Of a DNA stretch of 64,000 nucleotides, positions 38,649 through 48,656 are shown piece by piece (positions within the stretch are counted from its first letter, which is position 1; every line of letters begins with the position of its first letter). The stretch comes from Candidatus Bathyarchaeota archaeon. Its GTDB lineage: Archaea > Thermoproteota > Bathyarchaeia > 40CM-2-53-6. A program made the translations under genes and the position numbers. A model generated the notes under the pieces. That model was not told the DNA's origin, searched no databases, and was given only the letters and a program-made list of their open reading frames with translations. Location of the stretch: NCBI GenBank assembly GCA_005888635.1, contig VBAW01000018.1, forward strand, positions 1 to 64,000, in the 5' to 3' direction.

Positions 38649-39578
38649 TTACCCCTTCTTTAGCACGTTCATGCTAGGGACCGCCGTCGGCTGTCCTTCT
38701 TTCCTGAAGATCAGGCAATACTGGTGATGTCTATTCCCCACCCATGCGTTGAAAACTCCCAGCGGGAGGAGAGTCTTGTCATCCTGACACCACACCTTCT
38801 CATCTTTCGGAGTCCAAGCAAAGGGTTCCTTAGAGAGCGTTGAGACTGTGTCAAATGCCAGGGGGTACATTTTTCCCTCAGTGAAGACATTGTTCGTTAT
38901 GATCGTCAGGTAGCCTTTCGGTTTCATCACCTTGTAGACTTCATCGAAGGCGCGTTTCAGCGCATGCTGGAAATCCTGATAATCCCCGATGTTACCGATC
39001 TCATCAGGATTATCACTATAAGTCGTATCTAGTCCTTTTTCCGCGCGACCCTTTTGGCGCATATGACTCCTTCTCAGTTGGTTCCAGTAAGGAGGCGAGG
39101 TGATGCAATAATCGGCCGGAGGGAAAGCGTTCTCCTTCCAAATCTTCGATAGTTTTGCCGAATCAGCAGTAATGATCTTGGCCCAGGACGATTTACTTTT
39201 TGTCGCTTCCTTACTTGCCCTTCTCTGAGCTAGCACATCTCGGACTCGCTCCTTCGAAATGCCGGCATATTTCTTGACAATCTCAAATCCTATTCCTGAG
39301 CGCCCCGTTTCCAGTGCTGCCACCAAGGTGCTCCCAGTTCCAACAAAAGGGTCGACGACTATCTCGCCCTTCTTTGTGAAGAAAGAAACAAATTCCCTCA
39401 CTAGGGATTCCGGAAAAGAAGCAGGATGTCGAATCTTCCGGTCTTCCCTAGGGTCAGGCCTATGGACGAACCACGACTTTGTGAACTTGATCCAGTCCCT
39501 TCCAGAAAGGTCGTTCAGCTTGTTGCTGCGAGTCACCTTTGCTGAGGCTTGGCGATGAACAGTTTCAGTCTCCATCAT
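38649..39578 (-). CDS. DNA methyltransferase, N4-cytosine type (FxGxG before TSPPY)
   Basis: DPFVGTGSTLVAALETGRSGIGFEI then CITSPPYWNQLRRSHMRQKGR. Confidence 0.88.
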   Translation of the reverse strand: MMETETVHRQASAKVTRSNKLNDLSGRDWIKFTKSWFVHRPDPREDRKIRHPASFPESLVREFVSFFTKKGEIVVDPFVGTGSTLVAALETGRSGIGFEIVKKYAGISKERVRDVLAQRRASKEATKSKSSWAKIITADSAKLSKIWKENAFPPADYCITSPPYWNQLRRSHMRQKGRAEKGLDTTYSDNPDEIGNIGDYQDFQHALKRAFDEVYKVMKPKGYLTIITNNVFTEGKMYPLAFDTVSTLSKEPFAWTPKDEKVWCQDDKTLLPLGVFNAWVGNRHHQYCLIFRKEGQPTAVPSMNVLKKG

Positions 39579-39668
39579 TAGTTCCCTTGCATAGAATAGG
39601 TCAGGGTAAGGAAGAACCGTACTTTATGAAAGCACGCTAAACACACATCTGGCAGGAAGAGTTGACCC

Positions 39669-40430
39669 GTGTTGGTCCCTAAACTACGAGAGTTTACTCA
39701 CGAAGGTCGGTTGGGGATCGCGCACCAAATTTCGGACCGCATTGTTGAAAAATATGGGAGCGATATTTTAGCAGTTTATGTCTGTGGCTCAACATCAAAG
39801 AAACTTGACCGTCCCTTTTCCGACTTGGAACTGATCGTTGTGGTTCGTGATCAATCGGAGATTCCGATGAAATACTATCTTCACCAAGGACTCATCATAC
39901 AGATTGAATATCTCAAATCTTCGAGCATGCTAGCTGCCGCAGAGCAGCTTACAGACAACTGGCCTTGGGAGGCTGACCAGTACAGGAACAGAATTGCTCT
40001 TTACGAGCGGGATGGGTGGTTTAGAAGGCTCGATGAGGCGGTCGGTAAGAATGACAAAGCGGGTTCTGTTGAAGCGATTCGAAAGTCGTTCATGATGATG
40101 ACTGAGTCTATGGCTGTTATGAAGAATGCGATGCTGACAAACGACAGGGTCGAAATATTGTCGAGAGGACGCGTGCTTGCGGAGGATGCTGCGAGAATAG
40201 TCCTTCTCTTGAATCGAAGGTATGTAACGACGACCAGCTGGCTCTGGAAGATCGTCTTCGATTTACGAACTAAACCTAAGGATTTCAAGGAGCTTGTCGA
40301 GAAGATGTCAGGGTTCGTCCCGACTACTCGGGAAGAAGTTGTCGCTTCCTCTGAGAGACTGTACAAAGAGATGAGTGAGCTTGTCACTCAGGCTGGTGTC
40401 AAAATAGAATGCGATGATTTGTGGGTTTGA
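39669..40430 (+). CDS. Nucleotidyltransferase domain protein, KNTase-like
   Basis: ILAVYVCGSTSKKLDRPFSDLELIVVV; GTG/TTG start. Confidence 0.7.
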   Translation: MLVPKLREFTHEGRLGIAHQISDRIVEKYGSDILAVYVCGSTSKKLDRPFSDLELIVVVRDQSEIPMKYYLHQGLIIQIEYLKSSSMLAAAEQLTDNWPWEADQYRNRIALYERDGWFRRLDEAVGKNDKAGSVEAIRKSFMMMTESMAVMKNAMLTNDRVEILSRGRVLAEDAARIVLLLNRRYVTTTSWLWKIVFDLRTKPKDFKELVEKMSGFVPTTREEVVASSERLYKEMSELVTQAGVKIECDDLWV

Positions 40431-40615
40431 GCCGAGCCACGACTCGGAGAGCATCACGACAGAGTCTAGACACTAAGCCACTCAGGTTCTATTGATTCCC
40501 ATGCTTTGTTGAGAGGGGTTACATCACTCCATTATCCGGCCGAGATTCCATGCGACAAGAGATTCCAGCGTTGGCCACTAGGAGACGCGCTCATCCAGCT
40601 AGAACGGTCCATTCT

Positions 40616-42082
40616 ATGGTGGATGATGAGTTACGAGTCTCCACTCACAAGAGCATCATCAAGACCCTGGGACGCCAGTACACTGACGCTGCCCAGTTTT
40701 TCGTAGAGCTCGTGGTAAATTCTTGGATGTGGGGCGAAGCGACCAAAGTCGAGATCAGGATTCCCGAGAGTGGGTCTGCCATCGAGTATGAGGAATGGGG
40801 GAACGGCATGGACCTCACCGGGTTACGAGAATTCCTCACGAAGGGGAAGTTGACTGACGAGGGTTTCTCGCCCAAGTACAAGCGTCCGATACGAGAATCG
40901 TATGGTATGGGGAGTCTCGCTTGGCTTACGGTGGGTAAGGATCTGGAGCTTCAAGTCCACAAGGGCCGGTTCGACCGCACGATTACTCTCACCGAGAACC
41001 TCATCGACAAACACTGGGACGCTACAGACCAATCGACGTGGAGACCCCTACGACTCATTCAAGCGCCTCTAGATCACGATGGTTTGAGAATTCAGATACG
41101 CTCACTCACCAAGAAACCGGATCCAGTAGCCGTCCGGAGAGCTCTACTCGCCAGGGCCAATGTTCTGGCCCTCCGAGGATACGGACCATTCGAAGTCTCC
41201 GTGAACGGAGAACACGTGAAACCCGAGGAGTTGAGAGGCTCGACAATGCTCCCAGTCAACATCGCAACGGAATATGGAAGGATAACAGGGGAGATCATGA
41301 TAATGCCCATATCAAAGGTCAGAGCCGGAATATCCGAGGCGGGAATAAGCGTCCAACAGAAACACATCACCTGTCTTCAGCACCAGTTCTTCGGTCTAGA
41401 CCAATACCGGACCCACGGACTGTCCCGGATCCAGGGGTGGGTCAACGCTGACTTCCTTCGCCGCCTCCCCGGAGGAAATGACTTCGAACATGACAGTGCC
41501 CAGTGGCGTATTTTTGAGAAGGCAATGCGAAGCTTCGTGAAAAACAGGGTCTACAAGTTCCTGAAACAGACAGCCAGCAAAAGGGAACTAAGAAGCATCC
41601 AATATCTCAATCGAGAGATTGCCGAGAGGCTTCGTCGAAGTCTTCGAAGAAACGTTGAGATCCTCTCCAAGGCAATGCTGAATCCAAGAGTGGCTCCGAA
41701 GATCAACATAGTGCCGGGCAAGACGAGGAAGGAGATCGTTCTTGGAGAGAGGAAGCGCAGGAGGGGAAAGAGACATAGTAGAGAAGCCACCCGGAGTATT
41801 ATCCATCTCAAGGACCAGATCCTAGCCTTCGATGTTGCTCATGGTGGAGACCGAGGGCAGGCCTATGTTGAAACTGACAAGAGTGGTGTCCGGACCGTCT
41901 TTGTGAACATGGATCATCCGATGTGGTACGTTGAAGCCGGCATGACTCCGACGAAACTGCGCTATTGTATCAGACAGATACTTGAGAGATCTATTGCGGA
42001 GGAAATTCTCCCTGTGAGCCCTTCTACTCCTGAGGAGACATTTTCCACGTTGGACGCATTATACAACGATGCCCTGGCATAG
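40616..42082 (+). CDS. GHKL (HSP90-like) ATPase domain protein
   Basis: N-box FVELVVNSWMWGEAT, G1-like EEWGNGMD, G2-like ESYGMGSLAWLTVG; long uncharacterised C-terminus; ORF opens at 40550. Confidence 0.7.
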   Translation: MVDDELRVSTHKSIIKTLGRQYTDAAQFFVELVVNSWMWGEATKVEIRIPESGSAIEYEEWGNGMDLTGLREFLTKGKLTDEGFSPKYKRPIRESYGMGSLAWLTVGKDLELQVHKGRFDRTITLTENLIDKHWDATDQSTWRPLRLIQAPLDHDGLRIQIRSLTKKPDPVAVRRALLARANVLALRGYGPFEVSVNGEHVKPEELRGSTMLPVNIATEYGRITGEIMIMPISKVRAGISEAGISVQQKHITCLQHQFFGLDQYRTHGLSRIQGWVNADFLRRLPGGNDFEHDSAQWRIFEKAMRSFVKNRVYKFLKQTASKRELRSIQYLNREIAERLRRSLRRNVEILSKAMLNPRVAPKINIVPGKTRKEIVLGERKRRRGKRHSREATRSIIHLKDQILAFDVAHGGDRGQAYVETDKSGVRTVFVNMDHPMWYVEAGMTPTKLRYCIRQILERSIAEEILPVSPSTPEETFSTLDALYNDALA

Positions 42083-42157
42083 AACAGGGCCCTTGGTCAG
42101 CGCAAGATTGGGTCGAGACTAGTCAATATATCCAGAGACCTCGACGGGGTAGGCGAT

Positions 42158-42592
42158 ATGGAAGTGCAGCGTATGTTTTCTGAAGCGGAAACTCAATACT
42201 TGAAGTCTCAACGCCTGGCTAGGATAGCTACAGTATCCACCAAGGGTCAGCCTGACGTTGTCCCCGTAGGGTTTGAATTCGATGGGAAATACTTCTGGGT
42301 CGGAAGCCACACCCAAGAGATTTTCCACCGGACGCTGAAATACCATAACGTGAAGAACGGCAACAAGCTTGTTGCGCTTACAATTGATGACTTGGAATCT
42401 ATCGATCCCTGGAAGCCTAGGGTCATCAAAGTATACGGCACAGCAGAGGTCTTAGATCATCAAGGTAGATTCGGTCCCGGCAAATATCTTCGAGTTACGC
42501 CAAAGATTTCCTGGAGCTTTGGAATACTGGGTCTCAAGTCTGAAGGACCTGGTTTGGGACGAGTCAAGACAGTGCACCACTCGGCCAGTTAA
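42158..42592 (+). CDS. Pyridoxamine 5'-phosphate oxidase family protein
   Basis: FSEAETQYLKSQRLARIATVSTKGQPDVVPVGFEFDGKYFWVGS. Confidence 0.88.
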   Translation: MEVQRMFSEAETQYLKSQRLARIATVSTKGQPDVVPVGFEFDGKYFWVGSHTQEIFHRTLKYHNVKNGNKLVALTIDDLESIDPWKPRVIKVYGTAEVLDHQGRFGPGKYLRVTPKISWSFGILGLKSEGPGLGRVKTVHHSAS

Positions 42593-42695
42593 GCAGCTGA
42601 GTCGGGGACGGACCGCGGTTCCGCGGAACTCAAGCAACTGTTGATCTGAGGATTTCCAAAAAATAGGGGGGTTTGATTGGGTCGGGCTCATTCCT

Positions 42696-43211
42696 CTAGG
42701 CTCCTGTGAAGGGTACGACCAACACTCGGAGACAGGTTGTTGTTGACGAGAGGCTGCCTGAGCCTATCAAATGGACGCTGACGGTTGTTGGGCTGCTCCA
42801 TCCTGCTGAGATCGTGTTGCTGCCGCTGAGCCCTGGAGCCGCGACGACTATTGTTGCTGCCGGAGTGGTTCCTGTTCCTTGGTAGGATAGCGTCAATGTG
42901 ATGTGGGTGCTGTCAACGATGGTGAAGCCTGTGACTGTTACATTGGCGATGGTGCTTGCAGCTCTGAACGAAGTGAACGTTCCGTTATTGCGTGCCTCCC
43001 AGCTGAGTGGCCCGGCCCCCCTCAAGCCGAGCCACTGTCCATTGTAAGTGTTGAGACCGTTCTGGTTCGATGCGGTGGTAGGAGCCGCTGAGGCGCTGGC
43101 TAGAACGTATGCTGCTGTGCCGGCGCCGAGCCCGACGAGTAGTATGACCAGTATTAGGGAGCGTGTGGAGAAGCTCTTTCTTGTTGGTAGTTGCGTTGTT
43201 GCTTGTGACAT
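42696..43211 (-). CDS. Secreted/membrane-anchored hypothetical protein
   Basis: Start placed at MSQATTQLPTRKSFSTRSLILVILLVGLGAGTAAYVLA; Ser/Thr-rich ectodomain. Confidence 0.6.
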   Translation of the reverse strand: MSQATTQLPTRKSFSTRSLILVILLVGLGAGTAAYVLASASAAPTTASNQNGLNTYNGQWLGLRGAGPLSWEARNNGTFTSFRAASTIANVTVTGFTIVDSTHITLTLSYQGTGTTPAATIVVAAPGLSGSNTISAGWSSPTTVSVHLIGSGSLSSTTTCLRVLVVPFTGA

Positions 43212-43330
43212 TTTCCTCGACCTATGGACGTTGTGGGATGAAGATGGCTGTTCTCCTAGGAATCCGCTTAAATCCTCATAGACCCGCAGTTCTCTATTGG
43301 TTTCTTTCGTAGGAGATCGAGTCAAGAAAC

Positions 43331-43651
43331 ATGTCTTCTATCGACGATCCGATCCTGAAGGAACTACTCGACGCGCTAAAGGAGGACACTCAACGAATGG
43401 CAGCGGATCTTCTCAGTATCATAACGACAAATGCTCTCATCGCCATCTTCGCCCTGTTCCTTGCTGTTGTTTCGCTCGTGAGGATAATCTTCTACCCTCC
43501 CAGATTTGGCCCTGGGCCGGCTCCCGGTCTCTTCGAGTCGGCTCTAACCCTCGTCCTCTTTGCCCTCTCGGTAGTTTCCATCTACAACTTACTTAGACTA
43601 CGCGAGAGATACGCCCGACTTCAAGCTCTGGCTGAAAAGCTCGGCCGATAG
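43331..43651 (+). CDS. Hypothetical membrane protein
   Basis: ORF with two hydrophobic segments. Confidence 0.55.
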   Translation: MSSIDDPILKELLDALKEDTQRMAADLLSIITTNALIAIFALFLAVVSLVRIIFYPPRFGPGPAPGLFESALTLVLFALSVVSIYNLLRLRERYARLQALAEKLGR

Positions 43652-43654
43652 CCG

Positions 43655-43966
43655 TTGCCGCTGTCTCCCGACACCAAGAAGGAAGCGGAGAAGAGACTTA
43701 CCGTATTGAAAATGATAGAGGTCTTCGCGGACAAATGCGCGAAGAGCACACTGCTCAACGGACCATTCGGTGGAGACGATAGAGCCTTCGACCGATTGCT
43801 CGGACCCGCGGGGATCCTGACACGAACATCCCTAGTCACTGCAACGATGGACGGCAGGGTCACCCATTACGGGAGGACCGAAGCTGGCAGGGTCTACCAG
43901 CAGGTCTTGGACACAGAGCTGAATTTTCTGGACCCTTACACTGGAGGAGAGGTCTGGAAGAAATGA
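43655..43966 (+). CDS. Hypothetical protein
   Basis: ORF immediately after 43651; TTG start. Confidence 0.5.
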   Translation: MPLSPDTKKEAEKRLTVLKMIEVFADKCAKSTLLNGPFGGDDRAFDRLLGPAGILTRTSLVTATMDGRVTHYGRTEAGRVYQQVLDTELNFLDPYTGGEVWKK

Positions 43967-44427
43967 TGTTCCGAGCCCAGTGTCGCGGATTTTCAGGTTC
44001 GTTGTGTTCTTGACGGAGCGAAACTAACCAGGCCATTTTCCAGATTTTCCGTATCTCTCACTCTCGCGTCGCAGAGCCTCACTACGCCCCGGTTTTTTCC
44101 TAGGGTCCTAGCCAGAGGAACTTTATTCTCAGGAGGGTTCCCGTCTATCGCGCAGAATGGGCTTGGAACCGGATCTTGAAAGTTTGGCTACGCCTGTGTC
44201 TTGTTCGTGAAAAGCCGTGTATCAGGATCGCTTGCTTGGATTCGGGAATCTGGCGTGTTTCAGAACGAGTTCATGAAAAAGAACGTGGAACGGCACCTGA
44301 GCCCGACTTAGCATTCCGTGCTGGCAGTGTTGTAGGTAGCTAGAGATACCTACTAGGAGACTGAAAGTAATCCTGGTCGAGAACGTTCTTATAGCCTCGA
44401 CAAGGGTCGCGGGTTAGAAGAACAATT

Positions 44428-44853
44428 ATGCAAGCTCAAGCACAAAAGATGAAGGGCGAACTTCTATTCGAGTTCAGGGCCAAGAACAACAGCACCACCA
44501 TCAAAGACATCGGACCCAACGGTGTACAGTTAGAGATGAATGATCACGGAGAAGTTAGCGGCAAATACCACGCTGGACACATCGACACAGTCAGCGTCAG
44601 CCTCAAGACCGACGGAACCAATGACTGGCAGCTAAAGTCCATTCACAACACCAAGGACGGAGACATGGTCGTAGTCTGGGGAGGCGGCAAAGGCCGCATG
44701 GCCGGTCCGCAAACCGGCACTTGGGAAGGAGAACTACACTTCATGACCCAATCACCCAAACTAGCCTGGCTCAACAATTCGACCGGCTGGGTCGAAGGCC
44801 AAGGCAACATGGCCACCGGCGAAAGCAGCGGCAAGATATACGCCAAAAAGTAA
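44428..44853 (+). CDS. Hypothetical protein
   Basis: ORF; TATA-like TTCTTATAG about 35 bp upstream. Confidence 0.55.
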   Translation: MQAQAQKMKGELLFEFRAKNNSTTIKDIGPNGVQLEMNDHGEVSGKYHAGHIDTVSVSLKTDGTNDWQLKSIHNTKDGDMVVVWGGGKGRMAGPQTGTWEGELHFMTQSPKLAWLNNSTGWVEGQGNMATGESSGKIYAKK

Positions 44854-44920
44854 CACGCCCTCAAGTCAAACTTCCAACACCCTTGTTTTATCTCGTTGGG
44901 AACAGCGTAGCATCCGATCA

Positions 44921-45556
44921 TTGCTAGCTCCAAGAATCGTCTCCTACGGAGCCTCTATCAAAGGCGAAGAACACAAGGAAAACGAAGACACCATACTGGT
45001 TGAGGACAAGTTAGGACTATATGCTGTCGCTGACGGAGTAACGATGCCATATGGTGGCGGACCCGCAAGCCGACTTGCCATTAGCAGCCTCAGGTCTTTG
45101 TTCAAAGGCGACTTGGCAGAGACTATCCCGCAAGTCAACAGGACAGTTTTGGAAGAAAAGAAGAAGAGCCCTGGAATCGGGTCCAGCACACTCACCGCGG
45201 CACAAGTGACTGATGGAAGTGTCAGGATCGCACACGCGGGAGACAGCTCCGCCTTCCTCATCCGAGAGAACGCAATGATCCTGAAAACGGCATCTCAGAA
45301 TCGGGAAGGATTTCTAACCAACACCATCGGAGAATACTTCGAAGGAGCAACTCTCTACAACAAAGAAATGAAGTCAGGCGACTATCTAATTCTAGCAACG
45401 GATGGCGTGACCGCAGTACTGAACGATGATGAGATAGCGGATATAGTGACTAGGCAAAAAGAACCCAAGAAAATCGTTGAGTATTCTCTCCGAGAGATCG
45501 GAAGACGACCCCGACAGTATCGAGACGACCGGAGCATGGTCGTTGTGGGAATATGA
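44921..45556 (+). CDS. PP2C-family serine/threonine phosphatase
   Basis: KENEDTILVEDKLGLYAVADGVTMPYGG; VRIAHAGDSSAFLIREN; ILATDGVTAVLNDDE. Confidence 0.88.
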   Translation: MLAPRIVSYGASIKGEEHKENEDTILVEDKLGLYAVADGVTMPYGGGPASRLAISSLRSLFKGDLAETIPQVNRTVLEEKKKSPGIGSSTLTAAQVTDGSVRIAHAGDSSAFLIRENAMILKTASQNREGFLTNTIGEYFEGATLYNKEMKSGDYLILATDGVTAVLNDDEIADIVTRQKEPKKIVEYSLREIGRRPRQYRDDRSMVVVGI

Positions 45557-46035
45557 CCATGGTCCAAAGAGGAAAAGCCGTCAAAACAAGAGTCAGGAAA
45601 TTCAAGATCAATGATCTTGACCAGGTTGTAGCAATAGCGGAAAGATACGCCTCATGGGACCTAACATCGACAGAGGTGGACGTAGAGGGATTTCATTCCG
45701 CAAGCCCAGAATTCTTCTTTGTAGCCGAGGCAGAAAACAAAATTCTCGGGTTCGTATGTGGAAGAGAATCGAATCCTCCCGCGGAAACGCTCAACAAATG
45801 GAAATCCAGAAAGGTGGCGTCAATCGAGACGCTCGCGGTAGACGAGGATTACAGGCGACAGGGAATCGCCACGTCACTACTGTCAGCACTATTCGAAGCG
45901 TTCAAACAGAAAAAGATAGATCTGGTGACCCTTTCCGTTCCAGCCGTGGAGATAGCGGCGATGAAGCTGTACGGAAAACTGGGTTTTGAACCTAGGGCCC
46001 AGTTTCTTTGGAAGAGACTCGATTCGAGTTATTGA
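45553..46035 (+). CDS. GNAT family N-acetyltransferase (RimI-like)
   Basis: VASIETLAVDEDYRRQGIATSLLSALFEAFKQKK. Confidence 0.88.
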   Translation: MTMVQRGKAVKTRVRKFKINDLDQVVAIAERYASWDLTSTEVDVEGFHSASPEFFFVAEAENKILGFVCGRESNPPAETLNKWKSRKVASIETLAVDEDYRRQGIATSLLSALFEAFKQKKIDLVTLSVPAVEIAAMKLYGKLGFEPRAQFLWKRLDSSY

Positions 46036-46583
46036 GCTGGTGTAGTCTGCATTGAAGCCTCGGCATGCTGTCCCTGCGAGAACATTGCCATAGCCTGCTT
46101 CTGCTTCTCATCTCTCTCTGCCTTGCTCATTTTGATCTGCTCTGACAGTGACCAGTGGTGACCAAACGGGTCAGTAAGTTGACCGTAGCGTTCGCCCCAG
46201 AACATGTTGTCCATCGGCATAGTTACCTTGGCACCGGCGTCGACGGCTTGCTGCCACAGCTTGTCAACATTCTTCACATAGACCTGCAGAGTGACTGAGC
46301 TGTTACCTAGAACATCCGGCGACTGCGAGCTAGCCCCTGGAAATACGTCCGACATCATCACGATCGAATCTCCGATCCGAATCTGAGCATGCATGAGCTT
46401 CCCGTCGGGGGTAGGTTCACGGACGATCTCCTTCGCTCCAAAGGCTTTCTTGTACCAGTCGATAGCCGCAGCGGCTCCATTAATCGACAGGTAAGGAGTT
46501 ACCGTTCGGAAGCCTTTCGGAATCGGATCAATCCTAGCTTTTTTGGGTTTAGATTTCTTGGCTTGTTTGGATTTCTTAGCCAT
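46029..46583 (-). CDS. VOC family (PhnB-like) protein
   Basis: VTPYLSINGAAAAIDWYKKAFGAKEIVREPTPDGKLMHAQIRIGDSIVMMSD. Confidence 0.9.
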   Translation of the reverse strand: MAKKSKQAKKSKPKKARIDPIPKGFRTVTPYLSINGAAAAIDWYKKAFGAKEIVREPTPDGKLMHAQIRIGDSIVMMSDVFPGASSQSPDVLGNSSVTLQVYVKNVDKLWQQAVDAGAKVTMPMDNMFWGERYGQLTDPFGHHWSLSEQIKMSKAERDEKQKQAMAMFSQGQHAEASMQTTPAQ

Positions 46584-46919
46584 ATGATAATCCTCGATAC
46601 TGGGTCGCGTAAATCTCGCCCATAAAAGAAGTTCGGTCGATTGATAGGAAATGGGCTCAATTTAGCCCGCTCAAGCTCTAAAAAAAGGGGGCGGTGTACG
46701 GCCAAAAGCGAGTCCCAAGTGTTCTCAAGAAGAATCGTAGCTAGCCAGAGTATAGGTTTCATGCAAAACGTAACCTAAGCTGTTGCGGTTGTTTGCCCGG
46801 CATTATTTCTCCAGGAATCTGTGGAGATCTCTGGTCGACGAGTTGCTATAGCTGGATTGAGAAGGAGGGGCTACGCTTAATGGGCCCGGAGAAAGCTAGA
46901 GTGACCGCGGACGCATCGG

Positions 46920-47144
46920 ATGAGCAAGCCCCTCGATAACCCGCTGTCAGATCAAGCAGCGAACCCCTCAGCGGATCCTTCGAGAGAGGCCAGTGTGATG
47001 GAAGAGGGGGCCTTACCAGAGATTTTCAGGGGTCGCATGTTCTGTACGGTACACGGTCGGCAATGCTATCGTGGCACTACCTTCACAGGAGAATCTGTCT
47101 GGATATGTCCAGACGAGCGCCACGTGATTCCCTTGCGAGGGTAA
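46920..47144 (+). CDS. Hypothetical small Cys-containing protein
   Basis: ORF only; MFCTVHGRQCYRG...WICPDERH. Confidence 0.4.
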   Translation: MSKPLDNPLSDQAANPSADPSREASVMEEGALPEIFRGRMFCTVHGRQCYRGTTFTGESVWICPDERHVIPLRG

Positions 47145-47173
47145 GAAAATGGGAGTGGAGTTTCGTCCAGCTC

Positions 47174-48274
47174 TTATCGGGTTACGGTGAACGAGAATTG
47201 GTTGCTTCTAGTAGTTGTCAAGATCACTGTGTATGATTGTCCCACGTTGAACTGGAAGAATAACCCAGGAATTCCACCGTAGACGCAACCGGGGCAGTTG
47301 GCGCCGATCAGAATGCTCATTGTGGCGACATCATTTGGAATTATCGTAGGTCCCGCTAAGTTGGAAAGGGTCCACGTGTTTCCCGATGAGTCCTGCACCG
47401 TATAGGATTGAACTGTCACTGATGTATTTCCGGCATTCAGAAGGACAAGCGATAAGCTTGTGCCATTGATGAATTGGTATCTGTTTAGCTTCAAGGATTC
47501 GATTACGGGTGGAGGTATGATAGGGTCGACAACCGTTAGGCTGATGACCGTTGAATGGGTCCGTGAACCATCGGTTCCTGTTAGGGTGATATTGTAGTTT
47601 CCGAGGGTCGTGCTGAGGCTGGTGGTTATGTCCAAGGTGCTCGAGGCTGTCCCGTCACTCGATAGTGTCAACGGGTTCTGGCTGCCCGTCACCGTGATGT
47701 AGCCGAAGGGTGCTGTGACCGTTAGACTAACGGTTCCCGTGTAACCGTTCACGCTTGTAACGGTGACGGTTGTGGTGTTGCTAGACCCGAAGACGTTGAC
47801 GATGTTCGACGGGGAGGAGGTTATCGTGAAGTCTTGATTGGAGACGACTTGAACTGATAAATCGGCCGACGCATATGTCGTCTTTCCGTGACTGCTTGCG
47901 ATTCCGATTACAACGATGTTGTAATTTCCAATATTACTAGTCGCGGTAACCGTCAACGTGGACTTTGCCGTGCCGTTTGCTGGGACACTCACGCTGGTAG
48001 GGCTTACCGTTGCGGGGAGTTTTGAACCCGTAAAGAATAGGGACAATGATACTGTTCCGGAGAAGCTGTTCACGCTGATGATGCTTACGCTTGAGGTAAG
48101 GGATGAGCCCTGCTCAATGGACAAAGTCGAAGGATTCACTGTTAGAAGGAATGAAGGGCCCACTTTACCACCATTCACGTACGAGCTGAGCATTGTGCCG
48201 CCCGCAACTGTTCCTACCACGGCCGTTAGAACCATTAGGAGCCCCTTCAGATAGACTAGATTGCTGAATAGCAT
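47174..48274 (-). CDS. Secreted protein with Ig-like/NEW3-like repeats
   Basis: Repeats such as FLLTVNPSTLSIEQGSSLTSSVSIISVNSFSGTVSLSL and FTITSSPSNIVNVFGSSNTTTVTVTSVNGYTGTVSLTV; start at MLFSNLVYLKG. Confidence 0.65.
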   Translation of the reverse strand: MLFSNLVYLKGLLMVLTAVVGTVAGGTMLSSYVNGGKVGPSFLLTVNPSTLSIEQGSSLTSSVSIISVNSFSGTVSLSLFFTGSKLPATVSPTSVSVPANGTAKSTLTVTATSNIGNYNIVVIGIASSHGKTTYASADLSVQVVSNQDFTITSSPSNIVNVFGSSNTTTVTVTSVNGYTGTVSLTVTAPFGYITVTGSQNPLTLSSDGTASSTLDITTSLSTTLGNYNITLTGTDGSRTHSTVISLTVVDPIIPPPVIESLKLNRYQFINGTSLSLVLLNAGNTSVTVQSYTVQDSSGNTWTLSNLAGPTIIPNDVATMSILIGANCPGCVYGGIPGLFFQFNVGQSYTVILTTTRSNQFSFTVTR

Positions 48275-48656
48275 TGTGTTGCAATCCCCTAATCCTAAGG
48301 CCAACTGGGCTGTCAGAAGGCTTACGGGTCGCGTAACTAGCGATGGTTACTAATCGGTCGAGTGTGGACACAGGGCATGCCACTCCATAACTTGAAAACC
48401 TGTTTTGGTCCAAATGATAGGGAAAAGTCTGTCCTAATTGTTTAACGACGAAATATGGGGAATAACGGTTGCCACGAACGTTTTTCAACGCTACGTTCCG
48501 CTTTTTGCTTTCGAATCTGCAAGCTAGAAACTTGGCTGAAGCTCAGATTCTGAGAAATCGAATCGACTCCTAGTTGACTTGATTTAAGTGAATTCCTAGG
48601 AGAATGGTCATCGTCTTCCCCTAACGCATTACGTTCGTGGAGGTGAGAGATGAAAA

